Source: Streptomyces sp. NBC_00525
GTDB taxonomy: Bacteria > Actinomycetota > Actinomycetes > Streptomycetales > Streptomycetaceae
Direction of reading: 5' to 3'
Assembly (NCBI RefSeq): GCF_036346595.1
Contig: NZ_CP107834.1
Location: forward strand, 5,642,001-5,706,000
DNA length: 64,000 bases
Of the stretch, positions 42,329 through 50,103 are shown piece after piece. How positions within the stretch are numbered: the stretch's first letter is position 1; every line of letters starts with the position of its first letter. Made by a program: the position numbers and the translations under genes. The notes under the pieces were generated by a model. That model was not told where the DNA came from. It saw only the letters and a list, made by a program, of their open reading frames with translations, and did not search any database.

Positions 42329-42389
42329 CTCTCCGAAGACCTCCGCGCCGACGCGCGCACCGCCGGGGCCGCCCTGTGAAGGGTTTCCC

Positions 42390-43562
42390 TTGTCTCTCCC
42401 GTCTTCCTCCTCTTCCTTCTCCACCTCTCTCTCCACCGCTTCCCACCCCCTCGCCGCCTACGGCTGGGACGACGACTGGGCGGACGCGTTCGCCCCGTAC
42501 GCCGCCCAGGGCCTGGTGCCCGGCCGGGTGCTGCGGGTGGACCGCGGGCGCTGCGACCTGATCACGCCCGAGGGCACGGTCCTCGCGGACACCGCCTTCG
42601 TCGTGCCCCGCGACCCGATGCGGATCATCTGCACCGGCGACTGGGCCGCGGTCGACGCCGAGGGCGACCCGCGCTTCGTGCGGGCGCTGCTGCCGCGCCG
42701 CACCGCGTTCGTCCGCTCCACCTCGTCCAAGCGCTCCGAGGGCCAGGTGCTCGCCACCAACATCGACCACATCGCCATCTGCGTCTCGCTGGCCGTGGAA
42801 CTGGACCTGGGCCGGGTCGAACGCTTCCTGGCCCTCGCCCTGTCCAGCTCCGGCGGGGACGCCCTCCTCGGCGCGGCCGCCGGGGCGGGGGAGCGGACCG
42901 CCGAACCCCTCGTCGTCCTCACCAAGGCCGACCTGGTCCCCGACGCGGTCACCCTCTCCCATCTCGTCCAGGACATCGAGCGCATCGCGCCCGGCGTCCA
43001 GGTGCTGCCCGTCAGCTCCGCAAGCGGCGAGGGCATCGACGTGTTCTCGGCGATCGTCTCCGGCGGCACGAGTGTGCTCCTCGGCACCTCCGGGGCCGGC
43101 AAGTCCACCCTCGCCAACACGCTGCTCGGCCAGGACGTGATGACCGTCCGGGCCGCCCGCGACGTGGACGGCAAGGGCCGGCACACCACCACCACCCGCA
43201 ACCTGCTCGTTCTGCCCACGGGCGGGGTCCTCATCGACACCCCCGGACTGCGCGGGGTCGGCCTCTGGGACGCCGAGGTCGGGGTCGGCCAGGTCTTCTC
43301 GGAGATCGAGGACCTGGCCGAGGAGTGCCGCTTCCACGACTGCGCCCACGAGGCGGAGCCGGGCTGCGCCGTGCGGGCCGCGATCGAGGACGGCGTCCTG
43401 CCCGAGCGCCGCTTCGACAGCTACCGCAAGCTCCTGCGCGAGAACCAGCGCATCGTCGCCAAGACCGACGCCCGCGTCCGGGCCGAGATCCGCAAGGACT
43501 GGAAGCGCAAGGGCGCCGAGGGCAGGGCCGCGATCGACGCCAAGCGCGGCCGGCTCCGCTAG
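42390..43562 (+). CDS. rsgA: Ribosome small subunit-dependent GTPase RsgA
   Basis: 390 residues from a TTG at 42390, the only start codon near the family boundary, with GAAGGG nearby. An OB-fold N-terminus (GLVPGRVLRVDRGRCDLITPEG) is followed by a circularly permuted GTPase: G4 LTKADL comes before G1 GTSGAGKST, then G3 DTPGLRG. The C-terminal zinc site is CRFHDCAHEAEPGCAV. It checks the decoding centre in late 30S assembly and uses GTP to release. The 338-base upstream gap holds a candidate small peptide. Confidence 0.93.
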   Translation: MSLPSSSSSFSTSLSTASHPLAAYGWDDDWADAFAPYAAQGLVPGRVLRVDRGRCDLITPEGTVLADTAFVVPRDPMRIICTGDWAAVDAEGDPRFVRALLPRRTAFVRSTSSKRSEGQVLATNIDHIAICVSLAVELDLGRVERFLALALSSSGGDALLGAAAGAGERTAEPLVVLTKADLVPDAVTLSHLVQDIERIAPGVQVLPVSSASGEGIDVFSAIVSGGTSVLLGTSGAGKSTLANTLLGQDVMTVRAARDVDGKGRHTTTTRNLLVLPTGGVLIDTPGLRGVGLWDAEVGVGQVFSEIEDLAEECRFHDCAHEAEPGCAVRAAIEDGVLPERRFDSYRKLLRENQRIVAKTDARVRAEIRKDWKRKGAEGRAAIDAKRGRLR

Positions 43563-43658
43563 GGGATTTGTCAGACACCCCCTAGCCGCACCATCCCCTG
43601 GTCGACGTCCGAAAACCGCGAGTGACGTCGCGGTGCCGGGCGCACACTGGACGGTGTG

Positions 43659-45092
43659 ATGGACGAGACGACCAGGTACGAGGCGGTGAGCAGCCGCGAC
43701 GCCCGTTTCGACGGCGAGTTCTTCTTCGCCGTCGAAACGACCGGCATCTACTGCCGGCCGAGCTGCCCCGCCGTCACCCCGAAGCGGCGGAACGTCCGCT
43801 TCTACCCGACGGCGGCGGCCGCCCAGAGCCACGGCTTCCGGGCGTGCCGCCGCTGCCGCCCGGACGCCGTGCCCGGCTCCGCCGAGTGGAACGTGCGGGC
43901 CGATGTGGTCGGGCGCGCCATGCGGATGATCGGCGACGGCGTGGTGGACCGGGAGGGCGTCCCCGGGCTCGCCCACCGGCTCGGCTACAGCCCCCGCCAG
44001 GTGCAGCGCCAGCTCAACGCCGAACTGGGCGCCGGACCCGTCGCCCTGGCCCGCGCCCAGCGCGCCCACACCGCCCGCGTGCTCCTCCAGACCACCGCCC
44101 TGCCCGTCACCGAGATCGCATTCGCGGCCGGTTTCCACAGCGTCCGGCAATTCAACGACACCGTCCGCCGGATCTACGCCCGCACCCCCAGCGCCCTGCG
44201 CGCCGAGGCCGGGACGGGGCTCGGCACCCCGGTCCGCGCCTCCCGCACCACCACCGGCATCCCGCTCCGGCTCGCCCACCGGGGCCCCTACGCGGCCCGC
44301 GACGTCTTCGACCTGCTCGCCGCCGGTACGGTCGCCCGCGTCGAGGAGGTCACCGGCGAGCCCGGCCGCCGCACCCACCGGCGCACGCTGCGCCTGCCGT
44401 ACGGGACCGGCGTCGCCGCCGTGGACGAGCGGTCCGCCGGGAACTGGCTGGACGCCCGCATCCACCTCACCGATCTGCGCGACCTCACCACCGCCGTGCA
44501 GCGGCTGCGCCGGCTGTTCGACCTGGACGCCGACCCGTACGCCGTGGACGATCTGCTGGCCGCCGACCCGGCGCTCGCCCCGGACGTGGCGGCCCGGCCG
44601 GGCGTCCGCTCGCCGGGCACCGCCGAAGCGGAGGAGTTCGCCGTACGGGCGCTGGTGGGCGACGCGGCGGCGGGGGAGCTGGTCGAGGCGTACGGCAAGG
44701 TGCTGGACCTGCCGCACGGCGGACTCACCCACCTCTTCCCGGAACCGGCCGTGCTCGCCGAAGCATCCGCCGACCCGGCCCTGCGGGCGCTGACGACGGC
44801 CCTGGCGGACGGCACCGTACGGCTGGACGCCGGCGCCGACCGGGACGAGGCCGAACAGGCACTCCTCCGGCTGCCCGGCATCACCCCCGCCACCGCCGCG
44901 CTGATCCGCATGCGCGGCCTCGGCGACCCCGATGTGGACCCGTACGGCCTCCGGGGCGCCTCCCGCTGGCGCCCCTGGCGCTCGTACGGTGTGCGCCGGA
45001 CCCGGACGGCGGATGCTCAGCCCCAGACCAGCGCGCCCAGCCAGGCGCCCGCCACCAGCAGGCAGGCGAACAGTTCGACCAGCACCGAGTAG
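43659..45092 (+). CDS. Ada-type regulator fused to AlkA-like DNA glycosylase, altered C-terminus
   Basis: 477 residues. Residues 1-80 form the Ada metal-binding domain with four Cys (YCRPSCP, FRACRRCRP), the methyl-phosphotriester acceptor. An AraC-type HTH spans about 85-185 and AlkA domains follow from 190. The helix-hairpin-helix LRLPGITPATAALIRMRGLGDPDV is normal, but only about nine residues (DPYGLRGAS) separate it from RWRPWRSY. In AlkA that stretch is about 25 residues and holds the catalytic Asp. After WRPWRSYG the usual HLW ending is replaced by a 30-residue Ser/Thr/Gln-rich tail overlapping the next gene antisense. DNA binding and methyl sensing may persist without base excision. 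Confidence 0.85.
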   Translation: MDETTRYEAVSSRDARFDGEFFFAVETTGIYCRPSCPAVTPKRRNVRFYPTAAAAQSHGFRACRRCRPDAVPGSAEWNVRADVVGRAMRMIGDGVVDREGVPGLAHRLGYSPRQVQRQLNAELGAGPVALARAQRAHTARVLLQTTALPVTEIAFAAGFHSVRQFNDTVRRIYARTPSALRAEAGTGLGTPVRASRTTTGIPLRLAHRGPYAARDVFDLLAAGTVARVEEVTGEPGRRTHRRTLRLPYGTGVAAVDERSAGNWLDARIHLTDLRDLTTAVQRLRRLFDLDADPYAVDDLLAADPALAPDVAARPGVRSPGTAEAEEFAVRALVGDAAAGELVEAYGKVLDLPHGGLTHLFPEPAVLAEASADPALRALTTALADGTVRLDAGADRDEAEQALLRLPGITPATAALIRMRGLGDPDVDPYGLRGASRWRPWRSYGVRRTRTADAQPQTSAPSQAPATSRQANSSTSTE

Positions 45093-45499
45093 CCGGTCGC
45101 CCGCATCACCGAGCGCACCGACGCCCAGCCCGCGCCCCGGCTGCCGAGCCGCAGCCGCTCCGCCCCGTAGATCACCCCGACGTATCCGGCGACGGCCCCG
45201 ACCACGGGCACGACGAAGAAACCGGCGATCGCGCCGAGGCCGCCCAGCAGCAGCGTCCGGCGCGGCGCGCCCGACTCACGCGGCCGGCGCGGCGGCAGCA
45301 GCGGTTTCAGCGCCTGGTTCAGCAGCAGCAGCGCCGTGGCCCCGATCAGTACGCCCCAGGCCACCGGGGTCATGTCGGTGAGCGCCCACCACAGGACGGC
45401 GGCCCAGACGATCGCCTGCCCCGGCACACCCGGCACCAGGACACCGATCAGGCCGAGCAGCATCACCAGACCGACGGCGACGAGCTGCCACACACTCAT
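45017..45499 (-). CDS. DUF456 family membrane protein
   Basis: 160 residues with four or five membrane helices: VAVGLVMLLGLIGVLVPGVPGQAIVWAAVLWW opens the family pattern, and GAIAGFFVVPVVGAVAGYVGVIYGAE is the glycine-rich core. Function unknown. Its last 76 bases overlap the 3' end of the Ada-AlkA gene on the other strand, probably because that gene has lost its normal stop. Confidence 0.82.
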   Translation of the reverse strand: MSVWQLVAVGLVMLLGLIGVLVPGVPGQAIVWAAVLWWALTDMTPVAWGVLIGATALLLLNQALKPLLPPRRPRESGAPRRTLLLGGLGAIAGFFVVPVVGAVAGYVGVIYGAERLRLGSRGAGWASVRSVMRATGYSVLVELFACLLVAGAWLGALVWG

Positions 45500-45550
45500 C
45501 TGACCAGCGTGCCGGAGTCCGCCGCCTCCCGCCCGTCCAGGCAGACACCC

Positions 45551-46528
45551 CTAGCGGGCCACCCAGCCGCGTTCGTAGGCGTGCCAGCCGAGCTGGAGCC
45601 GGGTCGAGACGCCGGTCAGCTCCATCAGGCCCTTGACCCGGCGCTGTACGGTCCGCAGCCCCAGGTCCAGCTGCTTGGCCACGCTCGCGTCCGTCAGACC
45701 CGCCAGCAGGAGCGACAGGATCTCCAGATCCATCGGGTCCGGACCACCCGGCTCCGCCACGACCGCGCCGCTCTCCCCGAGCCGCAACGGCATCGCCTCG
45801 CGCCACACCGCCTCGAACAGCCCCGTCAGCGATTCCAGCAGGCCCGAGGCGTGCACCACCAGGGCGGCGGGTTCGGCGCCCCGCCCGGTCAGCGGCACCA
45901 TCGCCAGTGCCCCGTCCGCGATCACCAGCTTCGTCGGCACCCGTGGCACCACCCGGCACCGCTCGTTGCGGCTCAGCGCCGCCGACAGCTCCAGAATGCC
46001 CGACTCCAGGCCCAGCACCTCGCGCTCGATCACCACCCGGAACGACACCCCGCGCGCCGCGGCCTCCTCCTCGGACTCGTTCTCCAGGCCGCTGACCGCC
46101 ATCGGCTTCCCGGTGACCAGGGCGCACACCTCGCTCGTCGCGCCCAGCTGGAGCTGATGGAACCGGTGCGCGACGGCGCTCGCGCCCGTGACCACCTCGA
46201 CCAGGTCGTGGACGGCCGGTTCGGCCGCGTCGGCCCGGTACTCCTCGGCGAGCAGGACCGCCGCCAGCTCCGCCTGCTCCAGCTGATGGCGCCGCCGGGT
46301 GAGCAGGGCCCCCAGCGCCACGCCGGGCGGCGCCGCGACCCAGCGGCCCGTGCGGGCGGAGGACTGGGCGGCCAGCCCGTGCTGTTCGAGCCGGCGCAGT
46401 GCGCGCTCGGTGTCCTGTTCGGGCAGGGCCAGCCGGTGCGAGAGATCGGACAGCTCGGCGGCCCCCATCGCCACGAGGGCGCGGTACGCCGACTCCTGCC
46501 TCTCGTCGAGACCTATGGCTCCCAGCAT
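45551..46528 (-). CDS. TrmB-like/LuxR-type transcriptional regulator
   Basis: 325 residues. The N-terminus (LGLDERQESAYRALVAMGAAELSDLSHRLALPEQDTERALRRLEQHGL) is a TrmB-type winged helix. The C-terminus (LEILSLLLAGLTDASVAKQLDLGLRTVQRRVKGLMELTGVSTRLQLG) is a LuxR-type HTH. The middle resembles a phospholipase-D-like sensor found in such Streptomyces regulators. Two DNA-binding ends flanking a sensor is typical for the group. Targets unknown; it is divergent from the PP2C-like gene. Confidence 0.87.
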   Translation of the reverse strand: MLGAIGLDERQESAYRALVAMGAAELSDLSHRLALPEQDTERALRRLEQHGLAAQSSARTGRWVAAPPGVALGALLTRRRHQLEQAELAAVLLAEEYRADAAEPAVHDLVEVVTGASAVAHRFHQLQLGATSEVCALVTGKPMAVSGLENESEEEAAARGVSFRVVIEREVLGLESGILELSAALSRNERCRVVPRVPTKLVIADGALAMVPLTGRGAEPAALVVHASGLLESLTGLFEAVWREAMPLRLGESGAVVAEPGGPDPMDLEILSLLLAGLTDASVAKQLDLGLRTVQRRVKGLMELTGVSTRLQLGWHAYERGWVAR

Positions 46529-46605
46529 CCCCGACCCCTCCCCGTCTCCCCGCCCATTTTCCCGATGCCCGTTTTCGTGCGGCCCCGGCGGTCGACAATA
46601 AAGGC

Positions 46606-48117
46606 ATGAGTCAGCAGGGGGAGAGGCCGGCGGCCCACGAGGACGACTGGTGGCGCAGGCTGTACGACGAATCCGCTCCGGACACGGGGGCGAGCCAGGC
46701 GGCCGACAGTCTCGACGACCGCTTCGACTCGGCCTCCGGCACGGTGGCCTCCGGCCCGGACCGGGCGTACGGCACGACGGAGGTGCCGGAGGAACGGCTT
46801 GAGCCCGCAGCCCCGGAACGGACGCCGGAACCGGAACCTGTGCTGCCGGAACCAGAACCGGAACCAGTGCTGCCGAAACCGGAGCCGGAGCCCGAGCCGG
46901 AACCCGTAACCGTATTCCGCGCGCCGGAACCCGCGCCCGTGCCCGGCCGCCTCCAGCTTCGCGCTCCGTGGGAGCCGCCGGTGGGCCCCTCGCTGCCGCG
47001 TACGTTTCCGGGGCCCGCGCCCGAGCCGGTCGCCCCCGAGCCGCCCGCGCCCGTGCCGGACCCCCGGATCGCCGCCGACGACGCCGATGCCGCCCACGAC
47101 GAGGCGCGGGATCTCGCGCGGCCGGGCGCCGTCGCCCATGTGGGGGATCGGCCGCCCACCTACGACGCCGAGCCCACCGCGCTGCCCGCGACCGACCCGT
47201 ACGAACTGGACCGGGTCGTTCCGGACACCGTCCTCGACGGGGCCTCGTACGGGGGCTACACCCTGCGCGCCGCCTCCGTGCGCGGGGACTCCGCGCGGTT
47301 CCGGGGCGAGCCGCGCCGCGACGCGCTGCTGACGGCCCGCTTCGGCAGCGGCGACGGCGCCCTGGTCCTCGTCGCCGTGGCGGGCGCCTCGCGGGGCGCG
47401 GAGGGGGCGTTCACCGCGTCGGCCGACGCCTGCCGCTGGATCGGTGAGGCCGTGGGCCGCAGCCATGTCCGGCTGGCCGACGACATAAGGGCGGGCCGCC
47501 GGGCCGACCTCAAGTCCGGGCTGCACCGGCTCACCGACCGCGCCTACGGCAAGCTGCGGGCCCGCGCCGCCGGACTCGGCGTGGAGCCGGACGCGTACAC
47601 CGCGAGCCTGCGCTGTCTGCTGTTGTCCGCCGACCCCGGCTGCCGCACCCGGGTCTTCTTCGGGATCGGCGGCGGCGGCCTCTTCCGGCTCCGCGACGGC
47701 GAATGGCACGACCTGGAACCGGCGCTGCCGCCGCCCGCCGCGCTCAGCGGCGATCCGGTGGTCGGCTTCGGCTCGTCCGCGCCGGAGGGTACGCCGGAGA
47801 GCGGACCGGAGGGCGACCGGCTGACGATGGACCTGGGCATCACGACCGGCCCGGCCCCATTCGTCGAGGACCCGCTGCCGCCGCCCGCCGAACCGTTCCG
47901 CTTCCGGGCCTCCGTCGCCCGGCCGGGGGACACCCTGCTGCTGTGCGGCACGGGCCTCGCGGACCCGCTGCGCGAGGAGCCCGAGCTCGCCGGGGAACTC
48001 GCGGCGCGCTGGTCGCCGGTGGCGGCGCCGGGCCTCGGCGACTTCCTCGCCGACGTCCGGATCAGGGTGAAGGGGTACGCCGACGACCGCACGGCGGTCG
48101 GCGTCTGGGAGGCGTAA
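46606..48117 (+). CDS. PP2C-like phosphatase-domain protein with Pro/Glu repeats
   Basis: 503 residues. Residues 1-60 are acidic and Trp-rich (HEDDWWRRLYDES). Residues 65-105 are PEPEP repeats, then a Pro-rich linker to about 200. From about 210 to 500 there is a PP2C-like fold (GALVLVAVAGASRGAEGAFTASADACRWIGEAVGR, later RPGDTLLLCGTGLADPLREE). The usual PP2C metal Asp motif DGMGG is replaced by VAGASRG, so catalysis is doubtful. Similar proteins in Streptomyces are called PP2C family without proven activity. Confidence 0.75.
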   Translation: MSQQGERPAAHEDDWWRRLYDESAPDTGASQAADSLDDRFDSASGTVASGPDRAYGTTEVPEERLEPAAPERTPEPEPVLPEPEPEPVLPKPEPEPEPEPVTVFRAPEPAPVPGRLQLRAPWEPPVGPSLPRTFPGPAPEPVAPEPPAPVPDPRIAADDADAAHDEARDLARPGAVAHVGDRPPTYDAEPTALPATDPYELDRVVPDTVLDGASYGGYTLRAASVRGDSARFRGEPRRDALLTARFGSGDGALVLVAVAGASRGAEGAFTASADACRWIGEAVGRSHVRLADDIRAGRRADLKSGLHRLTDRAYGKLRARAAGLGVEPDAYTASLRCLLLSADPGCRTRVFFGIGGGGLFRLRDGEWHDLEPALPPPAALSGDPVVGFGSSAPEGTPESGPEGDRLTMDLGITTGPAPFVEDPLPPPAEPFRFRASVARPGDTLLLCGTGLADPLREEPELAGELAARWSPVAAPGLGDFLADVRIRVKGYADDRTAVGVWEA

Positions 48118-48231
48118 CGGCGCGGGCCATGGGTTGATGGACTCCGGACACCCGTCCGGTCCGGGGTTTGGCTCCCCGCGTTCCGGACAGCCGGATGTGC
48201 ACGGAGCACGGGCAGAGGGAGTGCGTCACCC

Positions 48232-49974
48232 ATGGCCAAGCAGAATGTCTCGGAGCAGTTCGTCGACATCCTCGCCCGCGCGGGCGTCAAGCGGCTGTAC
48301 GGCGTCGTGGGGGACAGCCTCAACCCGGTCGTCGACGCCGTCCGGCGCCACCCGGACATGGACTGGATCCAGGTCAGGCACGAGGAGACGGCGGCGTTCG
48401 CGGCGGGCGCCGAGGCGCAGATCACCGGCACGCTCGCGGCCTGCGCCGGCTCGTGCGGCCCCGGCAACCTGCACCTGATCAACGGCCTGTACGACGCCCA
48501 CCGCTCCATGGCCCCGGTGCTCGCGCTCGCCTCGCACATCCCGTCGAGCGAGATCGGCCTCAACTACTTCCAGGCGACCCACCCCGAGCTGCTCTTCCAG
48601 GAGTGCAGCCACTACAACGAGATGATCTCCAACCCGCAGCAGATGCCCCGGCTGCTCCAGACGGCCATCCAGCACGCGGTCGGTCAGGGCGGGGTCAGCG
48701 TCGTGACGATGCCGGGCGACGTGGCGGGGCAGCCGGCCCCCGAGCGGTCCGCCGAGCACGCGCTGGTCACCTCGCGGCCCACCGTGCGGCCGGGCGACGG
48801 CGAGATCGAGAAGCTGTGCCGGATGGTGGACGAGGCCAAACGGGTGACGCTGTTCTGCGGCAGCGGCACGGCCGGGGCGCACGCCGAGGTGATGGAGTTC
48901 GCCGAGCGGGTCAAGGCCCCGGTCGGGCACGCGCTGCGCGGCAAGGAGTGGATCCAGTACGACAACCCGTTCGACGTCGGGATGAGCGGGCTGCTCGGCT
49001 ACGGCGCGGCGTACGAGGCCACCCACGAGTGCGATCTGCTGATCCTGCTGGGCACGGACTTCCCGTACAACGCCTTTCTGCCCGACGACGTGAAGATCGT
49101 GCAGGTGGACGTGCGGCCCGAGCACCTGGGCCGGCGCACCAAGCTGGACCTGGCCGTCTGGGGGGACGTACGCGAGACGCTGCGCTGTCTGACGCCGAGG
49201 GTGAAGGCGAAGAGCGACCGCAAGTTCCTCGACCGGATGCTCAAGAAGCACGCGGACGCCCTGGAGGGCGTGGTCAAGGCGTACACCCGCAAGGTCGAGA
49301 AGCACATTCCGATCCACCCCGAGTACGTGGCCTCGGTGCTGGACGAACTCGCCGACGACGACGCGGTGTTCACCGTCGACACGGGCATGTGCAACGTCTG
49401 GGCGGCCCGCTATCTGTCGCCCAACGGCAAGCGGCGGGTGATCGGTTCGTTCAGCCACGGCTCGATGGCCAACGCGCTGCCGCAGGCGATCGGGGCGCAG
49501 TTCACCGATCGCGGCCGGCAGGTCGTCTCGATGTCGGGCGACGGCGGATTCACCATGCTGATGGGCGACTTCCTGACGCTCGTCCAGTACGACCTGCCGG
49601 TCAAGGTCGTCCTGTTCAACAACTCCTCGCTGGGCATGGTCGAGCTGGAGATGCTGGTCGGCGGACTGCCGTCGTTCGGGACGACCAACAAGAACCCCGA
49701 CTTCGCGGCGGTGGCGCGCGCGGCGGGGGCGTACGGGGTCCGGGTCGAGAAGCCCAAGGAGCTGACGAGCGCCCTCAAGGACGCGTTCAAGCACAAGGGT
49801 CCGGCGCTCATCGACGTGGTCACCGACCCCAACGCGCTCTCCATCCCGCCGAAGATCAGCGCGGACATGGTGACCGGCTTCGCCCTGTCCGCCAGCAAGA
49901 TCGTCCTGGACGGCGGGGTGGGCCGGATGGTCCAGATGGCCCGCTCCAACCTCCGCAACGTGCCCCGGCCCTGA
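48232..49974 (+). CDS. poxB: Pyruvate dehydrogenase/oxidase, thiamine-diphosphate type
   Basis: 580 residues. The three ThDP-enzyme domains are in order: N-terminal pyrimidine-binding (GVVGDSLNPVVDAVRR, with the Glu of RHEETAAFAAGAEAQ), central (AERVKAPVGHALRGKEWIQYDNPFDVG) and C-terminal ThDP domain with SGDGGFTMLMGDFLTLVQYDLPVKVVLFNN. It converts pyruvate to acetate and CO2 with a quinone or ubiquinone-like acceptor, a stationary-phase enzyme in other bacteria. The membrane-binding C-terminus of E. coli PoxB is not clear. Confidence 0.92.
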   Translation: MAKQNVSEQFVDILARAGVKRLYGVVGDSLNPVVDAVRRHPDMDWIQVRHEETAAFAAGAEAQITGTLAACAGSCGPGNLHLINGLYDAHRSMAPVLALASHIPSSEIGLNYFQATHPELLFQECSHYNEMISNPQQMPRLLQTAIQHAVGQGGVSVVTMPGDVAGQPAPERSAEHALVTSRPTVRPGDGEIEKLCRMVDEAKRVTLFCGSGTAGAHAEVMEFAERVKAPVGHALRGKEWIQYDNPFDVGMSGLLGYGAAYEATHECDLLILLGTDFPYNAFLPDDVKIVQVDVRPEHLGRRTKLDLAVWGDVRETLRCLTPRVKAKSDRKFLDRMLKKHADALEGVVKAYTRKVEKHIPIHPEYVASVLDELADDDAVFTVDTGMCNVWAARYLSPNGKRRVIGSFSHGSMANALPQAIGAQFTDRGRQVVSMSGDGGFTMLMGDFLTLVQYDLPVKVVLFNNSSLGMVELEMLVGGLPSFGTTNKNPDFAAVARAAGAYGVRVEKPKELTSALKDAFKHKGPALIDVVTDPNALSIPPKISADMVTGFALSASKIVLDGGVGRMVQMARSNLRNVPRP

Positions 49975-50103
49975 CGGGGTTGGCGGTTCGGTAGCGAGCG
50001 GGTCCGGCGCTAACGGGGCGGGGTTAGCGGGGGGTTACCGAGAATTCAGCGTGCCGCGGGATGCTCCGGGAGACCACTGTGCATACTCTCCCGGAGACCT
50101 TGC

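Noticed and set aside
42172..42360. Minus-strand 62-codon frame opposite the rsgA leader region
   Set aside because: It reads partly hydrophobic, but has no ribosome-binding site and overlaps the better-supported plus-strand micro-ORF; I could not support it.
48990..50040. Terminator after poxB
   Set aside because: The 130 bases downstream (around 49975-50040) contain only weak, mismatched GC repeats; no hairpin could be supported.
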